Of a stretch of DNA of 64,000 nt, positions 23,366 through 34,263 are shown in pieces (the stretch's first letter is position 1; each line of letters starts with the position of its first letter). Position numbers and translations under genes: made by a program. A model generated the notes under the pieces. That model had not been told where the DNA came from. It worked only from the letters and a program-made list of their open reading frames with translations, and did no database searches. The stretch is from Ariolimax columbianus (lineage: Eukaryota; Mollusca; Gastropoda; Stylommatophora; Arionidae). The DNA is taken from the NCBI GenBank assembly GCA_036924085.1, contig JAVGWX010000006.1, positions 41,693,746 to 41,757,745 on the forward strand, read 5' to 3'.

Positions 23366-23660
23366 GATGGCGACATTATCAGAACGTTTTGTCTTGATAA
23401 TTTAATTTGCCCTATATTTGGACTTTAGTGATAAAGAAACTGGGCTGGTTATTAAACACACTTTCTGGTCCAGAGATACCTTGAACCAGTAGCAAGACAT
23501 AAGTCAAGACGACTGAAGGTAACTTAGAATACAGGCACTCTGGTCACACCCTCCCTTGAGACCAGGTCGCTTGAAACTTAGGGGATTCGACCGTTCACCG
23601 TTTCCGTTCATTGCGCTGAGAGACGAGTTAAGTCTCTGTCGACCTCATTAATACAAGAAC
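23366..23660 (+). repeat. interspersed repeat D, copy 2
   Basis: Aligns with 15675-15960 from GATGGCGACAT onward, through GTTTTGTCTTGAT, GTCAAGACGACTG and GAGACCAGG. The 5' boundary again coincides with the end of a tandem array. Confidence 0.65.
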
Positions 23661-24119
23661 ATCCCAAACAGCAACAAGTATACATTACATTTATAAGAAC
23701 TACAAACAAGGAAATGTATTAACAGATAGGCAGTCGGAAACACAGAAACAGAGGGTCAACATACATATGGCAAGTCATAATCATCTTACACGGAGGAATC
23801 AGAGCACCATTTACCAGCTATGAACCCAACACATACAACTTAACAAGCACATAAACATAATCCTGACACAACAAAAGTTTTATAAATAACTAAATCTATA
23901 CAGACATACCAATAAAAAATATATGCAAGGCAGCGTTATGATACTAGAACACAACACGCAGCAACATATCTTCACTTAAAAAAAACTGACAATTTATAAG
24001 AATTGCAAACAAGGAAGCGGCTTAACAGATAGGCAATAAGAAACACATGGACAGAAGTCAACAGACATATTACAAATTATAACCAAAATGATTTTAACAG
24101 CATAAGACATCCACTTCTG

Positions 24120-24430
24120 TCCACGTAGATTTCTCAGAGCTTAAAAATGAGAATCATTAAATGCTATGTGAGTTCAGTTTTATTGTATGGAGGAGAAACC
24201 TGAACCCTGACCATGTAAATGAAGTAGAGAATAGACGCCTTTGAAATGTGGATGTTCAGAAAACGTGAACGAGTTTCTTGAAAACATAGGAAAACCAATA
24301 GTGTGGTTCTAGAACAACTTAAGGCAGGGAAGATGCTTACGAGGGAAATTAGAAGCCGAAAAATAACACATTTTGGTTATGTTAAGCGACATGACAGTCT
24401 GCTGAAAGTTATATTGGAGTGAAGTGTAGA
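24120..24430 (+). pseudogene. RTE/BovB-like LINE C-terminal remnant
   Basis: The translation gives IIKCYVSSVLLYGGET, NEVENRRL, LEQLKAGKMLTREI and KITHFGYVKRHDSLLKVILE, in the order expected for BovB-like C-termini. Frames change between the pieces. The flank contains direct duplications: TATAAGAA-TGCAAACAAGGAA occurs near 23695 and 23995, and CAACTTAACAAG.ACAT near 23840 and 24470. Confidence 0.7.
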
Positions 24431-24701
24431 GAGCACAATTTACCGGGTCAGAACCCAACACATCACATCCAACTTAACAAGTACATGAATAGAATCAAAA
24501 CACAATAAGAAGAAAACAAATCCATAAAAACAAATACCAAAACAAATGTAGAACGCAGAACGATGCTTTTGTGTCTGTCGGCTTGTACTGCGGATACCTC
24601 GTGCTATGCAAACAAGACAACACAAGAGACATTCGAAAATCATACACATCGTTAACGAAGTGTCTATTGAAATTCAATACTGACAACAACTTGGAGGACA
24701 T

Positions 24702-25450
24702 ATACGAAGCGTGTTCAAATGAAACCGGACCTAACTGCACCAAATGAACATAGTCCGATGCGCAGGATAACGTCACTTCTGATGTAAACAGCTCATACCA
24801 ACCGTCAAGTTTGCAAAATTGCATTATTCTCCGTCTCATAGTATCCACAGCAGACCGTTGAAATCATGGCGGGTGAGATACGGAATCCGCCCAGAATTGA
24901 TCAGCGAACGGTGAGTTGGTTTCTAATAGGTGAAGGATGTCGACCAGTTGGCATTCATCGCAGAATGCAGACAGTGTATGGTGAAAAGAGAATGACGAAC
25001 ATAAGCTCCGGCTCGGTCCACCCAAATTGCTGCAACCAGTTTGCCCATGGCATCTTTTGACGCAACAATATGCGCCTGATCTGTTCTCGGAAGATCTTTC
25101 TTTAACTCATGTCTTTCTATAAAAATCGTTGTCCAGTTCTTCACTGTTGTCTTCGATACACCGTTGCCGCCATGCACTGCCTACATTCTGTGATGAATGT
25201 CAACTGGTCGACATCCTTCAGCTGTTAGAAACCGAATTATCGCTCGCTGATCAACTCTGGACGGATTCCGTATCACACCCTCCATGTTTTCAACGGTCTG
25301 CTGAGGAAACTATGAATCGGAGGATAATGCAATTTTGCAAACGTGATGGATGGTATGTGTTGTTTACATCAGAAATGACGTTATCATGCGCATCGTGCGT
25401 ATGTTCACTTGGTGCAGTTAGATCCGGTTTAATTTGGACATGCCTCGTAT
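24702..25450. mobile_element. mariner-derived foldback element with 280-bp inverted arms
   Basis: The left arm (24702-24981) and right arm (25170-25450) are inverted copies of the same mariner end. It starts ATACGAGGCRTGTYCAAAT and runs through the transposase start (MAGEIRNPP.. and EGCRPVGIHRRMQ). The 188-bp loop encodes more transposase on the minus strand: NGVSKTTVKNWTTIFIERH, then DLPRTDQAHIV. The arms differ by perhaps 15 percent, so this is an old rearranged copy without a functional transposase. The family (mariner) is inferred from the end sequence and the helix-turn-helix region. Confidence 0.8.
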
Positions 25451-25589
25451 TTCTTTGCACCAACCAGAAAATGACAGCATAGACAAATTTGGCAGAAATG
25501 GTCAGACAAAGATCTTCGGACTCAGAATTTGACATCGTAGACTTAAGCTCCCCCCTTCCCCATACAATGGTTCTCAGAGACACTGCCAA

Positions 25590-25760
25590 GTGAGATTGTG
25601 GAGCACCCAAGCAAACACCAGAACATATTCTGCAGGGCTGCCCTACTTATACAGACCAAAGAATGGCACTCTGGTCCGGGTGAGCGACCATGCTCGGAAA
25701 GCTGTGGGGGACAGGCGAAGACACGAAACGCACAGTCTCCTTCCTCAGCCTCATCGACCT
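25590..25760 (+). pseudogene. N-type LINE 3' terminus, CxC..H..C tail fragment
   Basis: The frame reading CGAPKQTPEHILQGCPTYTD then QRMALW matches the terminal knuckle of N-type LINEs (compare N1 CGTGKMTTEHLLQNCPTYED). It is followed by KLWGTGEDTKRTVSFLSLI, the usual end. The natural 3' end is expanded into the next array. Confidence 0.75.
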
Positions 25761-25980
25761 AGAAGTATATCATCAGTTGATCGTGAACCTCACATACCTA
25801 GAAGTATAAAATCAGTTGATCGTGAACCTCATCGACCTAGAAGCATATCATCAGTTGATCGTGAACCTCACCTACCTAGAAGTATATCATCAGTTGATCG
25901 TGAACCTCACCTACCTAGAAGTATATCGTCAGTTGATCGATAACCTCACCTACCTAGAAGTATTTAATCAGTTGATCGAA
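25747..25980 (+). repeat. 39-bp minisatellite, 6 copies, at a LINE 3' end
   Basis: Unit CCTAGAAGTATATCATCAGT plus TGATCGTGAACCTCATCGA. The last unit runs into GAAGAAGACGAAGAAAG, which looks like the LINE (GAA)n tail. The array therefore sits between LINE coding end and tail. The unit is 13 codons, keeping a 108-codon frame open. Confidence 0.9.
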
Positions 25981-26293
25981 GAAGACGAAGAAAGTAAGCA
26001 CTCAGGAAGCCTACACGCCAGACAACAGAGAGCGCCAGAAGAGACAGAGATTAAAGGAGAGAGAAGAAAAACTAACGTAAAACGACACAATCATATTCAA
26101 ATGATATCATCCCATCCAGCAACAATATTATGTTGTACTTAGCTACCGTGCACTCTGTCTCGTGACATCCGCTCCCCAGATAATTTCGGTATCTAAGTGA
26201 CTTTCAATTAAAACAAGTTTCCGTTCTGACCTGAGTAATCACTGATGGTTATTATGTGTCGTCTGAATACAAGGATTACCTAACAACAAAGGG

Positions 26294-26510
26294 TACGGTG
26301 TGGGCTAGTGGTTAAGTGGTACGGCTTACAAGCCGAACGTGCTGGGTTCGATCCCCATCACAACACCTGCCGTTACTCCGGAGAAGCAAACCCAAAGAAA
26401 ATGCAGGAAGAAGCAGACTTACATTAAATGGATTCTGAAGTCGGATGCACTGTGCCGTCAGGCGCAAAATAAAAACCACAGTACAACGCACACAGCCTTT
26501 GGGGATTAGA
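26294..26510 (+). mobile_element. tRNA-derived SINE carrying a SINE B-like central block
   Basis: The head has GGGCTAGTGGTTAAG (A-box-like) and GGGTTCGATCCCC (B-box). The body contains TGAAGTCGGATGCACTGTGC and AACCACAGTACAACGCACAC, aligning with the conserved core of SINE B. That suggests SINE B is, or derives from, a tRNA-SINE family with a shared central domain. Confidence 0.7.
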
Positions 26511-26799
26511 AAAATAAGGTGAACGCAAAACAACATTTTAAAAATATAAAAATTCAAACAAGTTTCCGTTCTGGCCTGGGTAATCGCTGATGGCTATCCT
26601 ATGTCGTCTGACAGCAAGGATTACCTCACAACAGCGAACGCGGATTTGTCCACTTTAACTGGCCGAATGCAGTTATTCAGAGATTTAAGATAGTTGTTTC
26701 AGTGAAGAAATGGGCGGATTATTCCAATGTGCTTGTGGCATGAAATTCGGGCCGTTTTTGTGCCATAAAATTATGTGTGTACAGTTATTGAAACAACAT

Positions 26800-27190
26800 A
26801 TGGGAGCACAGTTGTAGAATAAGATTATAGGCGTACACTTGCAGCATCATTCTGCGTGTACACATGTCACATTACATTCTGGGGGAAAACTTGTTGCATA
26901 CAATTATAGGTACAATTGCTGAATCAAACTGAGTTCAATTACGGAAACAGTTTCCTGATGTGTAATTGTCAAGTGAAATTATATGTTTCCATTTGTCGCA
27001 TCAGTTTCCGGAGGAATAGTTATCAAATAAAATTACAGATTTACATTTGTCGCATGAGTTTTCTGATGTATTTTAACAAAGCAAATTACAGATTTACATT
27101 TGTCGCATCAGTTTTTAGGTGTATTGATAAACCAACAAAATTAGATCTACATTTCTCGCATCAGTTTCGGTATGTGCATTATCATATAAA
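26800..27190. repeat. degenerate tandem repeat, old
   Basis: Loose repeats of ACATTTGTCGCATCAGTTTC with spacing of 55-70 bases. Related motifs reappear at 27720-27800 and, as GTACACTTGTCACA, at 30040-30350. This looks like one old array later split by insertions between 27.2 and 29.5 kb. Confidence 0.55.
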
Positions 27191-27324
27191 ATTATATTTA
27201 GACGTGGTGAAACTTGATTTTCAGTCAAGCATCTGACCCAACCAGTCGCTTAGACAGACTGGGTCTACTATCAGATAAGTAGACTATTTTGTCCTTATAT
27301 GTTGATTTTTTTAGTTCAGTATTG

Positions 27325-27450
27325 TTGTTATTTGTTGTCCCCGATGAAGGCCTTTTGGTCGTAACGTAGGTTTTATTTGTGTTCTCGTCTCGGTGCAGTA
27401 TTTGACAATGCCAATTTTTAAATTTTGATTTAATCAACCTTTACATTTTT
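27325..27450 (+). repeat. Penelope-like terminal repeat copy
   Basis: TGTTGTCCCCGATGAAGGCC, then GGTCGTAACGTAGG and TCTCGTCTCGGTGCAGTAT, match the reverse complement of 21360-21480. GGCC/GGTC could form a short stem between the GATGA and GTAA blocks. Confidence 0.65.
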
Positions 27451-27474
27451 TTTCATGTGCTTTTCCCCATGATC

Positions 27475-27715
27475 ATAGATAACAGGCTGCAGCAGGGCAG
27501 ACTGGCTAAGGAGAAGTTATCGAAGAAGGAATTCTAACCCAATATTCAAAACATGCTTGCTGAAGTCGGATATGTTGGACCGAAAGGTGCAAATATCGCA
27601 GTCAAGCTGTAAACTACGACACAACACATTTCGTTCTCTGTAGTACATTATGCTACTTTAAGCCCTTTCAGGGTTTGTTAGCGGGAGATTGAGAACGAAC
27701 GAAGCGAAGCCAAGC
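27475..27715 (+). mobile_element. SINE B, 5'-truncated
   Basis: Matches 3170-3420 from AACAGGCTGCAGCAGGGCAG to GAGAACGAACGAAG. It lacks the first ~110 bases of the family. Confidence 0.85.
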
Positions 27716-27868
27716 CAAGCCAAATGATATTTACATTTGTTGCATCAGTTTCCTGATGAATATTATCAAATAACATTAGATTTCTATTTCTCGGATTAGT
27801 TTCCCGGATGTTTAGTTATTAAATCGAATTAGGGTTTGAATTTGTGGCTTAGAACACTAGTGGTGTGC

Positions 27869-29325
27869 AATGATAACGAAGGAAGAGGTAACTGCAGCGG
27901 TAAAGACATTGAGAAGATTGAAGGCGGCCGGCGTCGACAATATACTAGCAGACCTCTTTCAGGCAGGTGGAGAGATAGTGGAGGAAGGCCTGACACACAT
28001 CTGCAACAAAATATGGGCGACAGGAAACTGGCCGGACTTATGGACAAAATCAATGGTTATACCGTTACATAAGTCTGAAAAGTTAAAGCTGTGCCAAAAT
28101 TACAGAACAATAAGCCTCATCAGCAACCATAGCAAGGTCATGCTTAGATTAATCCTCGATCGATTGAAATCTAAAGCAAAGAACATCATTGCCGAGAAGC
28201 AAGCAGGGTTCAGACAGGGAAGAAGCACTACAGAACAGATATTAAATTTAAGGCTGCTAAGCGAGAAATTATTAGAACAGCAGCAAACACTGTATCATGT
28301 GTTCGTTGATTTTAAGAAGGCGTTTGATAGGGTATGGCATAAAGCGCTTTGGGCAACCATGAGGATGTATAAAATCAACGGAAATATTATAACGGTCCTT
28401 GAACACCTGTATGACAAGGCGTCCAGCGCAGTCCTTGTGAATGGGAAGCGAGGAGACTGGTTTCGCACATCAGTTGGTGTGAGACAGGGGTGTACACTCT
28501 CTCCAACTCTTTTCAATATATTCCGTGAGGGAATTATGAGTGAAGCACTTGGAGATCACATTGGTACTGTCAAAATAGGGGACCCAACGATTACCAATCT
28601 TCGTTTTGCAGATGATATCGACGGGTTGGCGGGTTCAGAAGCAGAACTCCAGGAATGGGTCAGAAGACTCGATGAAACAGCTCTTGATTTTGGTATGGAC
28701 ATAAACGCTGGAAAGAAAAAATTAATGACCAACAACGTCAAGGGTTTCAACAGCAGGATAAAAGCTAATGGTCAGGAACTCGAAGTGGTTGACCGTTTTA
28801 AATATCTAGGGTCGATTGTCAGTGATGAAGTATCAAAATGTGAGGTGTTGGCTAGAATAGCACAGACTATAGCGGCTCTTGCACGGCTTAATCTGGCAAG
28901 ATAAACGGTTAGCACTATGCACGAAAATCAGATTAATGCGTACACTGGTCCTGTCAATATTCCTCTATGCTTGTGAGACATGGACAGTTGCAGCTGACCT
29001 TCAATGAAGGATGCAGGTCTTAGAGATGAGATGTTTCCGAAGACTTTTAAATGTCACGTACAAAGATCGAGTTACAAATGAGGAAATCCGAGATAGAATT
29101 ACAACAGCAATAGGGTTTTTTGAAAACCTCTTGGCAACTGTCAAAAGAAGGAAACTCGCTTGGTACGGTCACATATCGAGATCAAATGGTCTTGCAAATA
29201 CAATCCTCCACGGAAAGATGCATGGCAGACAACGAAGAGGCCGTCCCAAAAAGAGATGGGAGGACAACATGAAAGAATGGACCAATCTCCGAACAGAGGA
29301 GTCATAGGCAGCGGCCGCTGATAGA
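27869..29325 (+). pseudogene. RTE-like LINE: reverse transcriptase and C-terminal region
   Basis: The first open block (27870-28904, 344 codons) is a reverse transcriptase. It has LKAAGVDNILADL near the start, QAGFRQGRSTTEQI, VDFKKAFDRVWH (catalytic Asp), GVRQGCTLSPTLFNI and the catalytic FADD at residues 246-249 (28605-28616). FKYLGSIVSDEVSKCE ends it. A frameshift near 28900 and a TGA at 29007-29009 break the protein. A second block (29011-29307) carries MRCFRRLLNVTYKDRVTNEE, KLAWYGHISRSNGLANTIL and GRPKKRW, the expected C-terminus. The endonuclease is missing. A poly-G run follows. The RT itself keeps its catalytic residues, so decay is recent relative to other LINEs here. Confidence 0.85.
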
Positions 29326-29454
29326 GAAGGGGTTGGGGGGGGGGGATAGTGAGGATGTCTTCATGTATGCCCCAACGAGGTTTATACATTATGAGGTTTA
29401 TATATTATGAGGTTTATATATTATGAGGCTAATATATTCTGAGGTTTATATATT

Positions 29455-29640
29455 ATGTGTTCTATATTTGTCTTCCTCTCTTACGCTTCCCATTCATAGT
29501 ACCTTGTAGTATCGTATTGATCAATCCAGAAAACCTTGAAACATGACCATACCATGTGACCTTGCGTGTTTTCTACCATAGTCATTAAGGTATTCCGGTA
29601 CACGCCTCTCCATGTTACGGAAGGTATTCAACAACGCATT
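29455..29640 (-). pseudogene. RTE-like LINE C-terminal fragment
   Basis: The minus translation VTWYGHVSRFSGLINTILQG then MNGKRKRGRQ parallels KLAWYGHISRSNGLANTIL of the 27869 copy, in opposite orientation. It is a short 3' piece only. Confidence 0.65.
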
Positions 29641-30039
29641 AAAAGTTGCAGACTATGTTTCCCATCGATTATTTTCTTGTAGTTTCATGAGATCACTTGA
29701 CTTGTTGTGAAACAGCAGAAAGAAATCGAGTAGGGTAAGGTGTGATGACCTTAATGGGAAAAGTCACTTAGAAATGACACGATTATCAAAGAAAGAAGTA
29801 ATGTCAGTCATGCTGGCATTTGAAGTTTGGCGTGTAACTCTTTTCTTCTGAAAATAGCCAGTACGCAGTTCTTCTTCGTTTAGATAGTTAATTAGGTTTT
29901 GAATTTAATAGGCCAGTTATTTGGTTTTTCTTAAAAATAGGTTCGGATACTTTTTGATCAACCCTCGTGCTTTTTACATTCAATTCTCTGTTCACTTGTC
30001 GCAAAAGGTATGTGGCTAGACTTGTCGCTCAATTTATAT

Positions 30040-30350
30040 GCGTACACATTACGGAAAAAATTATGGGCGTACACTTGTCACATAAATAATGGCGGTGCAC
30101 TTGTGACATAAATAAAGGGCGTGCACTTGTGAATAAAAATTATGTGCGTACACTTGTCACAAAATTAATAGGCGTACACTTGTCACAAAAATAACAGGCG
30201 TACACTTATCGCAAAAATTATGTGGGTGTGCTAGTAGCTTAAGTTATGTGCCCACACGTGTCTAAAAAATTATGTGCCCCCACTTGTCTCAAAAATGATG
30301 TCTCCAAACTTGTCTCAAAAATGATGTGCGCCCACTTGTCGTAAAAATCA
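30040..30350. repeat. degenerate tandem repeat, about 27-bp unit, 11 copies
   Basis: Loose copies of TATGTGCGTACACTTGTCAC plus AAAAA. Related to the motifs at 26800-27190. Confidence 0.75.
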
Positions 30351-30540
30351 GTGGTGTAGTTTTAATCGTTACCCAATTCTGTTAAGGATTCTTTCCACCT
30401 CCTCAACTTTTTCGTTGCGTCTGTCAGAAAGTCACCATTATTGTCCATAATAGTTTTGGGTGAACTTTTTTACATCACACTCAGTATTTCTGTTGTCACT
30501 CAAGATTTCCTGTGTTCTTCTTGTTCTTTTGAGTTCGTTT

Positions 30541-31120
30541 TAAATCTCCATCTACCAAGCCCTGAACGTTCTAAATCTCCTGCTACCAAGCCCTGAACGT
30601 TCTAAATCTCCATCTACCAAGCCCTGAACGTTCTAAATCTCCTGCTACCAAGCCCTGAACGTTCTAAATCTCCTGCTACCAAGCCCTGAACGTTCTAAAA
30701 CTCCCGCTACCAAGCCCTGAACGTTCTAAATCTCCTGCTACCAAGCCCTGAACGTTCTAAATCTCCTGCTACCAATCCCTGAACGTTCTAAATCTTCTGC
30801 TACAAAGCCCTGAACGTTCTAAATCTCCTGCTACCAAGCCCTGAACGTTCTAAATATCATGCTACCAAGCCCTGAACGTTCTAAATCTCCCGCTACCAAG
30901 CCCTGAACGTTCTAATTCTCCCGCTACCAAGCCCTGAACGTTCTAAATCTCCAGCTACCAAGCCCTGAACGTTCTAAATATCCTGCTACCAAGCCCTGAA
31001 AATATATTTGCAAGTTGTAGGATGATGTCCAGAAAATGGAATGCGTTATGTCACTAGTTTACAATTTCACTGTGATTTTTGCACCTTTCGGGACGACACA
31101 TCCGTCTTCGGCAGCCATAT
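30541..31120 (-). repeat. SINE B (minus) whose 3' region is expanded into a 31-bp array (15 copies)
   Basis: The array (30541-31010) has unit CTCCTGCTACCAAGCCCTGA plus ACGTTCTAAAT. This equals the SINE B 3' region in minus orientation (CTCTCACTACCAAACCCTGA at 17620). The SINE continues after the last unit with GGAATGCGTTATGTCACTAG to about 31120. Confidence 0.9.
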
Positions 31121-31124
31121 GTTC

Positions 31125-31900
31125 TACTTTCTTTCTTATCATTTCTTCTACTGTATTCGTTATTGTTATCTGTATAAATTTCCACTGGCGTTCAATGTCT
31201 TTGGGGGCATGTGGTTGTTTTGTGATGTTTTATTCCACCTTTTGTTGATAGTTAGTCTTTATTTCTAACTCATTCAACGCAGTGATGTTTCATTTGTGTC
31301 TTTTAGTTCTTTTCGATATTTTCTTCCGTCGTAGTTGGCATTTTATCATAAGTAGGTTGTGGTCAGAATGAGCGTCTGCTCCTGGATATGCAATGGATTT
31401 CTTTTCATAATTCTGATATCGCGTTTTCACGAGAATGTAGCCTACTTGATATCTTTTAAGATTTCCTTGTCAAGTCCACGTATCGTATACCGTATTCTAT
31501 TAGGTACTTGATATCAAGTGTTTGTTATCATATACTTTTCTTGCTTGCAGAAGTTTACTTATCTTTTTCCCCATTCGTTTCTTTTTCCTAATCCATTTTT
31601 CCCTACTATGTCCTCCTCATGGACTTCTCCAAATGCTGTATTCCAGTCTTTCATTGCAATAACATTGTCTGCTGCTTTAACGGGTTTTAATACTTCTTCT
31701 ACAGACTATTGTCGTACATCTCTTCTATCTCTCCATCGTTATGGTTTGTAGTGGAATGCGAACTTGTATAAGAACTGTGTCTACAATTGCCGCAGCTATT
31801 CTTCAAGCAGTTATTCTGTGGTTGTGAACTGAGACATCTGTTACTGTCCATGCTCCGTGTTTGCTCAGAACGAACGCCACTCTTCCTTGTCCCTTTTCAT
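31125..31900 (-). pseudogene. LINE apurinic-type endonuclease remnant
   Basis: The minus-strand translation shows EKGQGRVAFVLSKH near the upstream side and further down YILVKTRYQN.. with AYPGADAHSDHNLL, the conserved end of RTE-type endonucleases. SDHN is the catalytic end motif. Several stops and frame changes make it non-functional. Confidence 0.65.
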
Positions 31901-31904
31901 TTCA

Positions 31905-32048
31905 TAAGTGAATTACACGATATTCGTCACTAGTATTCTCCTTGAGTTTTGTTTTATCAGAATTGATTTCCATACCAAAAATCAGGGCAGTTATATCCAA
32001 TCTTCCAATCAATTCCTGGAGTTCCCTCTCTGTGTCTGCCAATACATC
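31905..32048 (-). pseudogene. RTE-like reverse transcriptase fragment
   Basis: DVLADTERELQELIGRLDIT then ALIFGMEINSDKTK matches the segment after FADD in the 27869 copy. It lies upstream of the endonuclease piece in reading direction, so the two are separate fragments. Confidence 0.6.
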
Positions 32049-32049
32049 A

Positions 32050-32415
32050 ATATCTTCAGTTTATTGAATAGGTGGTACCTCAGTCTGTTGTGGCCTGTGC
32101 GGAGTCTGAAGACCACGAACTGCTCTCTTCTGTTCAATTGGTAATAGGCATCATTTTTTTGTGTAGCCAGTATGTTCTGTTTCCTATTTGGCCATGTATG
32201 TGGCTCTAATAAGCCTTTTGGACTCTTCGTAGGTCACACTAGAATCTGGTTGTGGTAGTCTTGCACCTTCTTTTGCCAGTCTGTCTGCCTCCTCGTTGCC
32301 TTGGATGTTACAATGGGATGGAACCCACTGTACCACTACTCCTATTTGGTGCGGTCTGCTGGCATAGTTGACAGTGTAGCAGATCCTCTATTTCTTTGCC
32401 CTGGCCGTGATCTAA
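32050..32415 (-). pseudogene. N1-related LINE fragment, RNase H C-terminal half
   Basis: The minus strand aligns with 46160-46475: VPSHCNIQGNEEADRLAKEG-like codons and the YTQKNDAYYQLNRR-like region are visible. The terminal knuckle is missing. A stretch between 32417 and 33305 separates it from the next LINE piece. Confidence 0.75.
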
Positions 32416-32416
32416 C

Positions 32417-33305
32417 TTAGAACATTTTCACACTCATCCACATCATCATGACCCTACTCAGTAAATGACATATCAAACAGCAGGTGGCATATTTATTATA
32501 TCATACTCATATCATACAATGAGTAGAGAAATTACAAACACAATATAATACATATCTTAACTAAACATTATACTAAAACGGGAATTGTAAGCATTAGCTA
32601 TTGATGGAATTCCCAACTATCTAAAAACCCAGTTCTATTGCCTTGCAATTGCATCACACACACATCGCCTTAACTGCGTCTTCAACACACCTTATCAGAT
32701 ACTCTTCCTCACTGAAATCCCCTCAGTCGGGCGATCTCGACATAACTCGTTCACAATGTGTCCTTGCTTACAAACACACTTTCAGATTATCTATTAATGC
32801 AAAAATCACACACCTATTTGAGCGCCCCTGTTCTATCACCAAACATTCGTCCAACCGTCAATCAATCGCTCCTCTATCTAAAGTCGGTGAGTTAAACATA
32901 CTATCCACATTCAGTCTCTCTCTCTCCCATACAGCCTCTCTCTATCTAGCCTCTCCATCTCTCATCCAGCCCCTGAGCTAAACTTTGTCTCGAGTTATAT
33001 ATCCTCAAGCAAGGCCAGAGCTTGACCAATCGATCTCAGGTATGGTCATCTTCAATTCCAATTGGAACGAAACACTTTGCACACCTGTCACTCATTCTCT
33101 CGCAGCAAGCCCCGTTGCCAATTTCGTCTGTCAATCAATCTCCCCCTACCAAAATCGGAAGGCCAGTGGTCAGTTTCTACCTGTCCACATTCCTTAACCC
33201 AACTCTGTTCTCCTTTGCTGAGATAGTGAGTGACCTTGACATGCATTCATGTAGCTTTAAGCTTTAACATGTTCAGGCATCCTAAACTCCCCTTGCTCCG
33301 GCGGG
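32417..33305 (-). other. possible solo LTR between two N1-type fragments
   Basis: On the minus strand the stretch starts TGTAACAGTTCCCGCCGGAG, contains GGATATATAACTCGAG (TATA-like) and later ATAATAAATATGCC (polyA-signal-like). It is about 890 bp without coding capacity. That layout fits an LTR, but I cannot find a clean CA-ending terminus or a 4-6 bp TSD. The flanks may come from two different LINE copies. Confidence 0.35.
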
Positions 33306-33830
33306 AACTGTTACAACAGAGTACTACTCTAAAATCATTGTTCAGTATTTTTCTGGGTTTTTAGTGATGTGACTACGGCCAGGGCATCTGTAAACAGGAC
33401 TATCTGGCTTTCATTTCATTTGCCTCTGCCTCCGCTCTGAAATTGCTTGAGTATTTTCCAGTTGCCACTGACAGTATTATTTTTCTACCATCTGGTAGGC
33501 TCAGGAATACCCCTGCCCCTCCGTTCTGTGTTGTGTTTGTTACAGAACCGTCCAGAATGGGTCCAGTCCATGCTTGGGTAATTTTTTGTTATGTAACTTA
33601 GGGTTATGTCTCTTCTTTCTTTTTCAGTCTGGCTGTTCTTGTTTCAAATACCTGGTATATTTTCTGCCACCACCGGAAATATATGCTGCTTCCAGGTAGG
33701 TTTTGCGTACAGTAGGGATGGGCTTTGGTTTTGTTAATGTGTTTATAGAGTCTTCGTTCATCTTTGCTTTGGCTATTTTTGCAAAGTTTCTCCGATTTAG
33801 TTTCCCATTTCCAAATCTATTTGAACTTAA
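33306..33830 (-). pseudogene. N1-related LINE fragment, pre-RNase H and RNase H start
   Basis: The reverse complement matches 45630-46110: GNGKLNRRNFAKIAKAKMNE, a TVRKTYLEA region, then a GSVTNTTQNGGAGVFL-like RNase H start. The TDGS catalytic motif is altered by a frame change. Confidence 0.8.
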
Positions 33831-33929
33831 CATTCGAACAGAGAACTGTATTCCAACCAAGGTCAAAAAAATACTTTATACGGTTTGTTAATCACGTCTT
33901 CCCTCTTATGTTTAATTTTTCTTTTCATC

Positions 33930-34106
33930 ATGCTTAACTAAGTTGCCCTTTTCACAGCTACCTGGACTTGTTCGCTTACCTTTCCTGCATGATCTATTAG
34001 ATCACATAGGTCTCTTGTCTTTTCTACCTTTCTAATATTACTCCCTCCGATCCTGTATTTATATTTTATATTGGATCTGTCCATATGGATGACGGCACAT
34101 TTACTA
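33930..34106 (-). pseudogene. LINE reverse transcriptase fragment, part 1 (split by mariner)
   Basis: The minus strand encodes SKCAVIHMDRSNIKYKYRIG then RKVEKTRDLCDLI. This is the region after the RT catalytic core in a CR1-like LINE. The upstream neighbour (SSQVEFNV) lies beyond the mariner at 35440-35475, so the transposon inserted between the codons for FNV and SKC. Confidence 0.65.
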
Positions 34107-34263
34107 CGAGGGGCGTTTAAATCAAACAATGACTCTTTGTTCTAATTCGACTTGAATGGGTTACATCGTGCTGGAACAACTATCATTAGTTAGGGGCACT
34201 TGTGTCCTATTACTGCTACGTGGTCCACTTGCTATGGGTCAGTAACGTGATAGATAAATAAAA

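Noticed and set aside
26294..26370. Functional tRNA gene
   Set aside because: A- and B-box-like motifs are present, but the acceptor stem does not pair and a SINE body follows directly.
27870..28904. Host reverse transcriptase or domesticated gene
   Set aside because: The C-terminal continuation after a frameshift and the LINE-type block order show a decayed RTE-like retrotransposon.
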